Source: Akebia trifoliata
Taxonomy: Eukaryota > Streptophyta > Magnoliopsida > Ranunculales > Lardizabalaceae
Direction: 5' to 3'
DNA length: 64,000 bases
Assembly: GCA_017979445.1 (NCBI GenBank)
Contig: CM030707.1
Span: forward strand, 26,133,756 to 26,197,755
Positions within the stretch are counted from its first letter, which is position 1. Each line of letters starts with the position of its first letter. Under the pieces are notes generated by a model. That model was not told where the DNA came from, did no database searches, and worked only from the letters and a program-made list of their open reading frames with translations. The translations under genes were made by a program, and so were the position numbers. This document shows positions 37,056 through 47,011 of this stretch, in pieces.

Positions 37056-39130
37056 TGTAGACACCCCAATTTGCACGAACCCATAGGAAAATCCAAATTT
37101 TCTCGAATTAATTTCGATTTAGAACTCAAGTTCTTCGACAGACCCACATTGCTATTTTGCATCATTTTCATGCATACATGCATCATCTCATATCATCGCA
37201 TGCCCATACCTTGTCCCTAATCCACCTAAACCTATGCCCATCACCCAAACCCAAATCCAATTCCATATCCAAACCCAAATCCAAGTCCATGTCCTAACCC
37301 AAAACCAAGTCCATCCTAAGCCCAAACCTAAGTCCACATCCTTAACCCAAAACCAAGTCCATCCTAAGCCCAAACCCAAGTCCATATCCAAACCCAACAC
37401 CAAGTCCATACCCAAGCCCAACACCAAGTCCATTCTCTCACCCCTTCACAAGATGACACATGTTGATACCTCATAAGCCTCCAACACCCAATGCATCATC
37501 TAATTGGAGAGTCAACCTTTCTTTTGTGAAAACTCAAGAATGCCCTTCTCAAAAAGTTTAGTCCAACCAAAAGGTTAGTTGGTCTTTGGTAATAATCTAT
37601 AAAGGTGAGAGAACTTCCCATTATGCCCTCAAAAGGTGGGAATCTTCAAGTACATACATGGAGTCCTCCCATTGGTCCATTTTAAAAATATACTTCTACC
37701 CTTGCTTTATGAGTTATTTACAAATGAACCAAAGTCTACTTTTCACCTACCACTTCACCTTTACACATGTCATCCTCCTATTCACCCTCCCAAATGTGTT
37801 TTTCTTTTCCCATTGGTCCATTTCAAAACTACACTTCCACCCTTGCTTTATGCGTTATTTACAAATAAACCAAGATCTACTTTTTACCTACCACTCCACC
37901 TTTACACATGTCACTCCCCCATTCATCCTCCCAAAAGTACCTTTGTTCTCTCACCTCTATTTACCAAAAAACCAAGGATCAAAGCATGCTTTTAGGGTTT
38001 CTTCACAAATGTCATCTTTACCCTCATACAAATGAAAAATCCAAAAAGAAATAACCTAAATCTCATGTCCATGTTCTTTATTTTTAGGGTTGGACCACTT
38101 TATCCCCAAAAGTTCTCCAAAAACTCTATAAATACCCTCATTTCCTATGAGCAAGGCATGCTCTCAAGCCCCCATCTCTCAACCTAAAACTCTACCAAAT
38201 TCTCTACTCATCTCTCATCTCTCAACCCTTATCTCTCAACCCTCAACTACATCTTTCAAGTCCTAAGTCCATTACTCAAGTTCAAGATTCATTCAAGACT
38301 TCCAAGGGGACAAGGTGGGATAATAGTTATTTATTTGTTTTTGTTTCTATTTTGCATCTTCTTCTTCTATCCCTCTCTTTTTATTTTTAGAAGCCTTTAG
38401 GATGTAATGGAGAACCCTCCTTCATCCCGAGTAGATTGAACCTCAACCTTGGGCATGGAATGCTTGAGGCGGTTTGGTCGAAAGGATGGAGGTTGAAGCC
38501 CTTTTTTTAACCCATTCTCATATCATGCATCATAATGTATACTATGCACACACATCACACATGTTGGCTATGATGAAGAAATGTGTAACTCTCTTGATGG
38601 GGTTAAAACACTAAGTTTCTAGCTAAACATGCATGCATTAAGGTTATGGATCTAAGGGTATTCCATCCATGGAATTTCTCTAAAATCCCAAACCAACATC
38701 TCAACTCATGCAAAAGTGTGTTGACACCATAGAATGTCTTCTTCCATAAGATATTTCTTATGTCAACACCAACATCAAATCCTCTTCTAATGAGGTACAT
38801 ACACACTATGAGCACCCACCCACTTCATGCATCTCATGCATTCTACTTGTTATTTAATCTTTTTCCAAAAATAGCCAAATCTAAAGGTAACCACCTTAGG
38901 TGGAGAGAATGGGGTGCTTAACACCTTCCCCATTCTCTAACTGAATCCCCTTACTTAGATTTTAGGTAGACCATACCTTTTCCATGATTGAGAGTCACTA
39001 CAATGCCATAAAAAAAATGATTTTCGAAAGAATCGATTCGGGTGCCCATTCACACCCATTTACAAAAAAGAATGGTGGCGACTCCAAACAATGTAGTATT
39101 GAAGTTCATGGCGAACATTTCATGTCTACA
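37056..39130 (+). repeat. Solo LTR of a Tat/Ogre-type element, with ATTAC target duplication
   Basis: It opens with TGTAGACACCCCAATTTG and closes with CATGTCTACA, and ATTAC stands directly on both sides (37051-37055 and 39131-39135). A TATA box CTATAAATA lies at 38125-38133. The 3' part has AATGGTGGCGACTCC as in the LTR at 9996-12267. Inside are a degenerate CCCAAACCCAAGTCCAT array (about 37230-37440) and two tandem units of about 143 bp (37668-37809 and 37810-37950). There is no internal region, so LTR-LTR recombination removed it. The length is 2,075 bp. Confidence 0.92.
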
Positions 39131-39144
39131 ATTACCATTGACAG

Positions 39145-40242
39145 ATGAAAGATAACAATTCAAAGAGTGCGAAAGCAGATTGGACACCCAAACAACATGC
39201 AGTTTGGGTCGAGATATGCTATGAATTAGTTAAAAAGGGGAGGAGACCACATAAAGTACTTGATAAGATCGGATATGAAACATTGGTGAAGGAGTTTAAA
39301 AGGATAACTGGCGTTTACTATGATAGAGGACAAATGAAAAATAAGTGGGATAGACAAAAAGAAATTTGGGGACATTGGAATAAGATTTGCACAAATACTG
39401 ACGTTTTTAATGATGTTGAGACTGGTATATTAGATGCAAGTGAGGAGTGGTGGGATGGGTGGTTAGAGGTATATTTTTTTGTTACTTCTTTATTTTATTT
39501 ATTTAAATTTTATTTATTTTATTTATTTATAATTTATAATTTTTATTTTTTAAAGCATTATCCAAAAGATGCAATATTTCGATCGAAGCCTTTGATGTTT
39601 GCGAAGCAATTAAATGTAATCTTTGGAGGCACATATGCTACTGGTAGCCGGATGTGGTCGCTTGCATCTGGTACAATGCCATCTACATCAGTAAACCAAC
39701 CAGATAATCTTGGGGATGATCTAGAAGATGTCATGGAGACCTTGCCCCCAGAGTCTCAGACACCTCTAGACTTTACTCCTGATGATGCTGATGAGTTAGG
39801 AGATGATGCTACCGCTACTGTACCCCCACCCACAAATCCTGTTAGATGTAGAAGTGGCGATACTCTACAATCTCAGGGTCGTAGGCAGAAGATGACTCCT
39901 GCTATGCTAATTGGCCAATCATTGGTGAAGCTCGTAGATGCAGTTAACAATCAGACATCTGCTTCTATCAATCAGACAACTGTTAAGAAAGGTACTATTC
40001 AAGAGTCAATCGACCTCTTAGACCAGCTAATAGAGATAACCCCCAACAGTGATCTCTATCATTTTGCGTTAAAGATGTTTATGAAAAACAAGCAATTCAG
40101 AGAGATTTTTTGTGAGTTACGATCAACAGATATTCGTCTTAGGTGGTTGGAGAGCGAGATGACTGATTTCTGGCTGGGAGAGATTGTTAGACATTTTTTC
40201 ATGTTATTTTTATATTATGTTAGTTTTGGGATGCACCTATAG
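39145..40242 (+). CDS. Harbinger ORF1: Myb/SANT-like DNA-binding protein
   Basis: In PIF/Harbinger elements this protein binds the transposon ends and brings in the transposase. Exon 1 (39145-39468) holds the Myb/SANT-like domain: ADWTPKQHAVWVEICYELVK, then YYDRGQMKNKWDRQKEIWGH and EEWWDGWLE. A GT-AG intron (39469-39555) happens to be open in frame and reads as a false Phe/Tyr-rich stretch. Exon 2 from 39556 starts HYPKDAIFRSKPL and has LNVIFGGTYATGSRMW, usual for this family. The ATG is preceded by TTGACAG, which could also be a splice acceptor. The solo LTR ends 14 bp upstream and separates the ORF from its own promoter. The frame itself is open to 40242. Confidence 0.8.
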   Translation: MKDNNSKSAKADWTPKQHAVWVEICYELVKKGRRPHKVLDKIGYETLVKEFKRITGVYYDRGQMKNKWDRQKEIWGHWNKICTNTDVFNDVETGILDASEEWWDGWLEVYFFVTSLFYLFKFYLFYLFIIYNFYFLKHYPKDAIFRSKPLMFAKQLNVIFGGTYATGSRMWSLASGTMPSTSVNQPDNLGDDLEDVMETLPPESQTPLDFTPDDADELGDDATATVPPPTNPVRCRSGDTLQSQGRRQKMTPAMLIGQSLVKLVDAVNNQTSASINQTTVKKGTIQESIDLLDQLIEITPNSDLYHFALKMFMKNKQFREIFCELRSTDIRLRWLESEMTDFWLGEIVRHFFMLFLYYVSFGMHL

Positions 40243-40537
40243 GGTGTAATATACTTAGTTACTTTTATATTTATGTCGGTTTGATGATGCACCTATAGGG
40301 TGCAATATACATTGGTTACTTTTTGCACTAATATGATGTAATATACTATATAGATGGATATGTTAATTTTTGTTAGACATATTATATTTTCCTATAGATG
40401 GATATTATTTGCACTATTGGATGTTTATGTGATTAATATTGTGGATAATGAGTTTTGTTGTATGTGGTGGATATCATTTTATTGTGTATTGTAAGTTGGG
40501 TGTATATACAACTAATATGGATCGATAAACAGGTCAA
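40243..40537. other. Spacer between Harbinger ORF1 and transposase
   Basis: Two diverged copies of ATGCACCTATAGGGTG...AATATAC lie at about 40230-40310. No gene is seen. Confidence 0.5.
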
Positions 40538-41942
40538 ATGGATTCAGATGTTGATAGCACAAATACTGTTGATACTGCTGATACCATGGATTCAAATGAT
40601 GATACCAATAATATTGTTGGGTCAAGTGTTTTAAATTTAGGCACGAGAGGAGCCATTCTAGGTTCTTTATTTTATTGTGCGAATGTCTTAGATAGGGAGG
40701 AACATAGTAATTGTCCGTTCAAGGGGATTGATTTTGTGCGAAAAACACTGAATGATAATACAATGTGCCACGCATTGTTTAGAATGGAAAGCCATGTATT
40801 TGTGAATCTATGTTCTATTTTTGAGGAACGGGATCTACTAAAGATGCAACGATATATTACTATTCAGGAACAAGTAGCGATGTTCCTATTGATAATAGGA
40901 CATAATCAAGGACAAAGAGTAATTGCAGATCGTTTTGTTCATTCACTTGAAATGGTTAGCAAGTATTTCAACATAGTTCTTTTGGCGATTGTGAACTTGT
41001 CAATGTCCTTGATTGTACCTCCTGACCTTAATGAAGTCTCTCCGCACATCCGTAACAATCCTTGTTTTTGACCATATTTTAAGGTAATTTCTCATATACA
41101 TACATTTTAAATATATTTGTTTTATTAATTTTTATAGATTAATATAATTAAAAAATATGTAGGGTTGCATTGGAGCGATAGACGGAACACATGTTAGTGC
41201 ATTTGTACCAATAGCAGACCAAATGCAATATCGAGGACATAAGGGACTCACGTAAAATATAATGTCAACATGTTCGTTTGACATGTTATTTACTCATGTG
41301 GTGGTTGGTTGGGAATGATCGGCTAATGATTCACGGGTCTTCCTTGAGACATTGAATATTCCCAATTTAAATTTTCCTTATCCTCCACCAAGTCTGTATT
41401 TAAAAATTTGTCAATTATATATATTTATATTCAAGATTAGGCAATATAAATTTTTTTTGGATAATAGGTAAATACTATCTGGTAGATGCTGGATACCCGC
41501 TCATTGAAGGTTATCTCGCATCTTACCGAGGTGTTCGATACCATCTACAAGACTATCGGAGGTCACGGGCAAATGGTCGACAAGAAATGTTCAATCATTT
41601 ACATTCTTCACTTCGGAATGTGATCGAACTAACATTTGGGATTTTGAAGGCAAAATGGCCTATCTTGAAGATGATGCGTTCCTATAATTGGACAAACAAC
41701 GAAACATTGTTGTGGCTTGCATGGCATTGCACAATTTTATCAGAAAACATGCAATTGCCGATGAAGAATTTATTCGATTCGAGGAAGAAGGGGCAATGGA
41801 AGAGGAAGAAGACAGGATCATTGATCAAGAGTATCTAGTTCCCCCATCAGTAGGTTGTCAGAGTCAACAAACAATGAAAATGTATAGGGATTCAATAGCG
41901 ATGCCATTTTTACTGGCAATCATTGATGCATTTGCATATTAA
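40538..41942 (+). pseudogene. Harbinger DDE transposase, broken
   Basis: Part 1 (40538-41071) has the helix-turn-helix type region (MQRYITIQEQVAMFLLIIGH, QRVIADRFVHSLEMVSKYF). A TGA at 41069-41071 stops it just before PYFK and an intron (about 41084-41162). Part 2 has GCIGAIDGTHVSA (first Asp), then a TAA after KGLT, a TGA after GWE, and SANDSRVF (second Asp). After another intron (about 41397-41467) come VDAGYPLIEGYL and NVIELTFGILKAKW with the catalytic Glu. A frameshift near 41690 moves CMALHNFIRKHA, the family's usual C-terminal motif, to another frame ending at 41942. All three acidic residues remain, but at least three stops and one shift make it inactive. Confidence 0.85.
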
Positions 41943-42073
41943 TTTTTTTTTACTTTGTATTGTAATTATAAATACTGTTCTTCGATGTTGGAATAAAGAT
42001 TATAATATTTTTAATTATATTTCGAAGATTCTATGCTTATTTATTTATGTTCTTTGTATGATGAATAGCATTG

Positions 42074-42466
42074 ATGGCAAATTATACGTATCCACCATGT
42101 TGTTCATGTGGTCGAGTGATGACATTAATCACAGCTAAAACAAAAGAAAATTATGGGAGGATGTTTTATAGGTGCCCATCTTGGTAGGTAATATGATATT
42201 GATATTAATATTGGGTGCATATTTATATTTGGTGAGATTGATATTAATTCATGTGTTATTTTACTTTATAGAGACATGCAGGGTCTTTTGTGTGGGCAGA
42301 TGAAGTTGACATTATCAATGATAATGTTCCTCAAGATAAAGTAACAGAGTCAAATAAGAAGAATGAAAAATATATTTTGTATGCATTTGTTGGATGTATA
42401 TTTTTCATGTTTTTATTTATTTCAATTTTACTTATTATATTAACTATGATTATTATATTTAAATGA
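42074..42466 (+). pseudogene. GRF-type zinc finger plus membrane helix, inside the Harbinger element
   Basis: 42074-42187 reads MANYTYPPCCSCGRVMTLIT and then ENYGRMFYRCPSW, the C-x-CG...T..T..N.GR.FY.CP pattern of a GRF zinc finger, followed by TAG at 42185-42187. After an intron (42188-42271, GT-AG) the frame goes on with RHAGSFVWADEVDII, an acidic/polar stretch and a strong hydrophobic segment (FVGCIFFMFLFISILLIIL), ending at a TGA at 42464-42466. The fourth zinc ligand before the F-W-DE motif seems lost. Plant GRF proteins of this small type often end in a membrane helix. It lies between the transposase and the right end, on the same strand. Confidence 0.7.
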
Positions 42467-43012
42467 TGTCGGAATGTAAATTAGAAGTTATGTGGATGTG
42501 TTATGTATATATGATGTGATGTGGATATATTATGTATATATGATGTAATGTGAATGTTGAATTGCGTATTATGCAGGTATTTTGTTTATCAGGAAAATTT
42601 CATATGTCCATTTTTAAGAGGAGATGCTGCCAAATTTCTGTAGAATTATAAAATTTTTTATAATTTTTTTTTTTGAATTATAAATATTTTAAAATTAATA
42701 AAATTATTTTTAAAAGTTTTTATATAATTTTATTATATTTATATATATTTAGTGTAATTATATATTTATAAGGGTATTCTGGTAATTTTTTATGCATTTT
42801 GAGTGTTCCTCAATCTTAAGGTATTCTGGTCATTTTACCCTAAACAGCAGATTCTAGAAGCTGTATCAAACAATAATTACCAGATTCTGGTCACCAGCAC
42901 AACACTTTCACGAAGCTGTAACAAACAAGCTTTTCAGTGTTTCAGCTTCTGACAGCAGATTCTGACAGCAAAAGCTGACAGCAGATTCAGACAGCTGAAT
43001 CAAACGTGGCCT
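42467..43012. other. Right subterminal part of the Harbinger element
   Basis: Rich in short CAGATTCT and AGCTTCTGACAGC motifs (42840-42990), several inverted to each other. Such clusters are plausible binding sites for ORF1 or transposase. Confidence 0.5.
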
Positions 43013-43019
43013 AAGTTTT

Positions 43020-43960
43020 TGGGCTTCTCTTAGTAGTCCATGTAATAAAACTTTTTTTTTTAATAAAACATTTCTCATGGTTGAAATGTCAAAACTATCC
43101 TAATCATTCAAACTCATCAAACTCACCATCTTCATCCAACAAATTGAATTTTAAACATCCTAGTTGAGTTTTGGAGACTTCATTATGATGAAAAATGATT
43201 TGAGAAGGAAGAAATCATTTTCAAGTATTTTGAAGATGGATGTTAAAAAAAAATTATGGTTTTTCAATTCTTTTGCTTTATTTTTTTAATGAAAATCGAA
43301 TAAGGATGGTTCTTTTGGTTTGAAATCATCTACACAAGTCATTATGTTAAAATTTTATTTTATCTTTCCATGTAAATTCGACAATAATACTTTAGGTTTG
43401 AAATCATCTACACAAGTCGTTATGTTAAATTTTTATTCTATCTTTCCATGTAAATTCGACAATAATAAAAATTGGTGAGTTCGACAAAAAAAATATTAAA
43501 ATAAATAAAAAGTAGTGAGCTCGACATTGGTAAAATCAACTGATTTTCATTTTTTGACTTCTTCCAACTAAAATACATGGAAAGATCGACTAAAACTTGA
43601 TATAACGAATTGTATAGATGATTTCAAATCAAAAGAACCATCTTGATCGATTTTCATTCAAAAAAGAGAAGTAAAAGAATTGAAAAACCCTAGCTTCATT
43701 TTTTGTTAAATCGTAAAAATAAATAATAAAAAATACATCTAAAAGTTCAAAATGAGAAGTATATCATTTATATATGTCATTCATGATTAAAAAAAATCAT
43801 TGGAAATGATTGGAATCGCAGTTGTAAAACCTATGTATATGAAGAAGATGAAAAATGAATAGTTTTGATATTTCAAAAAATATTATAACATGAGATGAGG
43901 TTGAGAGACTATTAAGAAAATAAGATTTACTAAATGGACTATTTAGCTAATCCCAAAAGG
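43020..43960. repeat. Long imperfect inverted repeat, probable fold-back element
   Basis: Left and right arms pair: TCAAAACTATCCTAATCATT (about 43089) against its near complement (about 43855), and GATGGTTCTTTTGGTTTGAA (43305) against TTCAAATCAAAAGAACCATC (43622). The left arm holds a tandem duplication of about 78 bp (GAAATCATCTACACAAGTC, twice, 43320-43470). It starts just after the Harbinger right end. No target duplication was identified. Confidence 0.5.
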
Positions 43961-43983
43961 TCATAGTAGGGACTTTTTTTAGA

Positions 43984-44361
43984 GCTGCTACTGGCACCCT
44001 AACTTTTACTTGTTACATCCCAATTAAAAAAATAAAATAAAATATATTAATGGTTGGGAATATATAAAAGTTGGGCGGCCAATAGAAACTCACTCTTCCC
44101 GCCTCACTCTCACTCTCTCAACACACACAGTTTAGATTTCTATTTGCTAGATTTAGGATTTTATATGAGCATAATTCTAATTGTCAACAATTGCTAAAGT
44201 TGTTTGAATGTATTATAATGCTTTGTAATCTTGAGATGACAAGTTGAACCAAACTTTTGTAATGTTTGAATGGTGTGTTTTAGTATTTATACAGGGCGTG
44301 TTAAATAATTTAAGAAAGGAGGGTACAATAAGTAAAAGTTGGGACAGCAATAGAAGCTCTC
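43984..44361 (+). mobile_element. MITE with hairpin at one end, second copy
   Basis: GAGCTGCTACTGGCACCCTA opens it and an inverted GGACAGCAATAGAAGCTC closes it. An extra inner inverted copy of the terminal motif (AAAGTTGGGCGGCCAATAGA, about 44066) makes the left end a hairpin. It is collinear on this strand with the minus-strand copy at 30588-30937. Length is 378 bp. Confidence 0.75.
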
Positions 44362-44514
44362 TCTTCTTTTTTTTTTGTCGATCTACCAAAACATCTCCTA
44401 GAATTTGAAAATTTCAGTAGACTATTCCAAAAAATGTAAGTTACTATTTTCAGAATTAAAACATTTAAAAATATAAAAAATTTTAACGTTTTATAAAACG
44501 ATATTGCTGGTCGT

Positions 44515-44820
44515 TCTAGGGCGAATCCTGCTCCTAAACATAAGGGATAGGGGGAAGGGGGCCGGGCCTATCATATCAAAAGGGTTTGCAAAAGAGCGCG
44601 GCCACCTATTTCATTCGACGTTCCGGGGCAGGGCCCGATTCGACCGACCAATGGGGCGAGCTGATCTGCTTTGATCCAGGAGAAAGCCCAGTCAGCCACC
44701 TTTTCGGTGCAGGTCACGTGACCTACAGCTCGGCCTTCGCTTTTTGAGGCTTCCTCTACCCACATCTCTATGTGCCCGCAGCACTTCCATATGGAGAAAG
44801 ATGGGCTTACCATGTTCCAT
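44515..44820. other. GC-rich island, probably organelle-derived DNA
   Basis: About 300 bp with clearly higher GC than either side, containing AAGGGGGCCGGGCCTATCAT, CGTTCCGGGGCAGGGCCC and TTTTCGGTGCAGGTCACGTG. This composition and style are typical of plant mitochondrial DNA. An 80-residue open frame on the minus strand (44571-44813, IWKCCGHIEMWVEEASKSEG) is not one I can name. The call rests on composition. Confidence 0.45.
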
Positions 44821-45063
44821 CAATAGCTTTGCATTTTAATAATTTTAGATGGTGAAAAGAATTCCACTTTATAAAATACTTTTTTTTTTCCCATGTAAAA
44901 TAATTTTATTATGAAAATCAATTAAAATTTTCAGAATTATAATGAAGTCAACCATTTTCAAAATTTCGAAATTTTTTCAATTTGGTAATTCCTCATTTTT
45001 CCACTTGTTCAAAATATTTGATTTTGTTTGCAGATTGTAGAAATGGGATTTTTTTAGGCGTTC

Positions 45064-45459
45064 TGATAAGCCCAGGAGATCATTTCGGGCCCTGAGGCCC
45101 AGCCCACGTTATATGGACTGATGCCCAAGAGCCACTAATACCCAGAAGCCCAAATTGCTAGCCTTTCTTCTCAGCTGCAGTTATTTTATTTCAGTATTAT
45201 TTTTTCAATGTATTTGCTGGTTTATTTTGGTTTCATTGCAGTTCATTGCACGTTTGCAATTCAGGTGTAGTGGGTGACTGAGTCTCCTAAAGATTCAGAT
45301 GTCGTTAGTTTAATTTCAGTTATTTCTATTGTGTATAAATTAAGAGGAAAGGCAATGAGAAAAAAAGGGAGATCAGAAGTTATTAAATTTGTGGTTCATT
45401 CTCACCCAACGAGAATACATTCTGTGTGTTGTTGTGCTTGTACTGATTGGGACCTATCA
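45064..45459 (+). repeat. 5' LTR of Reina-like element
   Basis: TGATAAGCCCAGGAGATCAT to GGGACCTATCA. Partner of 49767-50161. Confidence 0.93.
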
Positions 45460-45460
45460 T

Positions 45461-45472
45461 TGGTATCAGAGC
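45461..45472 (+). promoter_or_regulatory. Primer-binding site for initiator tRNA-Met
   Basis: TGGTATCAGAGC starts two bases after the LTR end and is the standard complement to the 3' end of plant initiator tRNA-Met. Confidence 0.92.
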
Positions 45473-45479
45473 AAGGCTC

Positions 45480-46380
45480 ATGACGACAAACAAGGAACGG
45501 ATCGAGCTTCTAGAGAAGAGGCTCGGAGGAGTTCAAGTTGGAATGCAACGGATGGAGGTGGGAATCACGGACAAAATCCAACGATTATAGGATACCATTG
45601 CAAAACTATTTGAAGCATTATTTTCAAGCAGAGGATCACCTAGCCACAATAATTATCAGCGTGAAGGAGCCAACCAAACCAACCGAGATACAAACGATAA
45701 CACTTAGCCATTTTCTTCCAAGATTGCGAAGTTGGAATTCCCAAAATTTTGTGGAGATGATCTGACAGAATGGCTCAATTGCGTGGACTAGTTCTTTGAG
45801 TTTCAAGAGATAGCTGACGATCAAAAGGTTCATCTAGCTTCATTTCATCTCGAAGGTGAGGCGAATCAATGGTGGCAGTGGTTCCGTGGGAAGACTTCGA
45901 AGATGAAGTAAGAGCTTGGTTTGGACCACTTGATTCTGAAGACTTCGACGAAGCTCTATCTCGACTTAAACAGATGGGAACATTGCGAGACTATCAACAG
46001 GAATTTGAACGGCTTGGGAACAAGGTTCGCGGATGGACCCAAAAGGCTCTTGTGGGTACATTTATGGGAGGCTTGAAACCAAAGGTGGCCGATGGAATAA
46101 GGATGTTTAAGCCTCAATCTTTAAAAGAGGCAATTAGCTTGGCAAAAATGAGAAACGATCAGCTTTCGAGACAGAGGCAATTTGCACGACCAAATGCCTT
46201 ATGAGCTTCCGTCACTGTAAATAATCCCAATCCTTCCAAGGGTTCCACGCAAGCAACAATCAGAAGACCATCTTGGGATGAAATGCAGAATCGAAGGGCT
46301 CAAGGATTATGTTTCAATTGCAATGAAACGTTCACCCTTGGACATCAGTGTCAAGCACTACAATTGATGATCCTAGAGGG
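45480..46380 (+). pseudogene. gag of Reina-like element, broken
   Basis: The first ATG after the primer site is at 45480. The frame meets TAG at 45588-45590, another TAG near 45700 and TAG at 45789-45791, then shifts near 45900. The capsid core goes on in 45869-46204 (FGPLDSEDFDEALSRLKQMG, LGNKVRGWTQKALVGTFMGG) and stops at TGA 46202-46204. The zinc knuckle CFNCNETFTLGHQC follows in the same frame after the stop (about 46312-46353). Two of the TAGs and the TGA stand where relatives have Gln or Arg, consistent with C-to-T changes. Confidence 0.82.
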
Positions 46381-46918
46381 TTGTATACAAGAAGATGAAA
46401 CGTCGGAGGAAATTGGAGGGATGAACATGGAAAAAGATACACCCGAGATTGAGGAAGATGTTAGCATAAAGGAGCCCGAGATCACTCTACATGCTCTAAC
46501 TGGATGGACCGTACCGAGAACAATGCGAATTAAGGCAATTATTGGAACTTGTGAGGTAATCACCTTAATTGATAGTGAATCCACTCATAACTTCATCAGT
46601 GATCGAGTAGCCAAAATGCTTTATTTGCCCGTGAACCCCACGGAACCATTTACTATTAGAGTTGCCAATGGAGAAAGATTATCATGTAAAGGGAAATACG
46701 AGAAGCTCACTGTTGATATTCAAGGAAATGAGTTCCAACTTGATTTCTTTTCATTGCCCTTGAATGGTTTGGATATGGTGCTAGGAATTCAGTGGTTAGA
46801 AACATTGGGTTCAGTAGTTTGTGATTGGAAGAAGCTAACCATGGACTTCATTTGGGAGCAACAACCTAAGAAACTTCAAGGGATTGAAGTTCCACCGATA
46901 CAAGACACCACATTGTAG
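46381..46918 (+). pseudogene. Aspartic protease of Reina-like element, active site altered
   Basis: In frame with the zinc knuckle. ITLIDSESTHNFISDRVAKM aligns with the family motif in which D-S-G is the catalytic triad; here the Gly is Glu, which should destroy activity. The domain ends with NGLDMVLGIQWLETLG, as usual. TAG at 46916-46918 ends the frame. Confidence 0.8.
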
Positions 46919-47011
46919 GGATTTTCTAAGGAATTTTGATAAAGACAAGCTGTGTTTGCTTTGTATTTTTAGCTTGAAGGGCAGCAAAACCATGAGGAAA
47001 TCCCATCGAAT

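Larger units (their letters stand above)
34618..43012 (+). mobile_element. PIF/Harbinger DNA transposon with a solo LTR inside
   Basis: It starts GGCGCTGTTTGTT after TAA (34615-34617) and ends AATCAAACGTGGCC before TAA (43013-43015). Read inward the right end is GGCCACGTTTGATT, sharing GGC and GTTTG with the left. Both subterminal parts also share a TGACC-x-ATGCC-like motif. TAA is the Harbinger target. Inside are a Myb/SANT ORF1, a DDE transposase and a GRF zinc-finger piece, all on the plus strand. Taking away the 2,075-bp solo LTR and its ATTAC copy leaves about 6.3 kb. The left boundary is the less certain one because the inverted ends are short and worn. Confidence 0.65.

Noticed and set aside
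37188..37995. Open frames on both strands in the solo LTR, up to 149 residues
   Set aside because: The GLGMDLVLGL and KPNPKS repeats and the duplicated FHLPLHLYTCH pieces come from tandem units within the LTR.
39469..39555. Phe/Tyr-rich segment inside Harbinger ORF1 as a membrane helix
   Set aside because: It is bounded by GT and AG, is AT-rich, and leaving it out restores the usual family sequence, so it is an intron that happens to be open.
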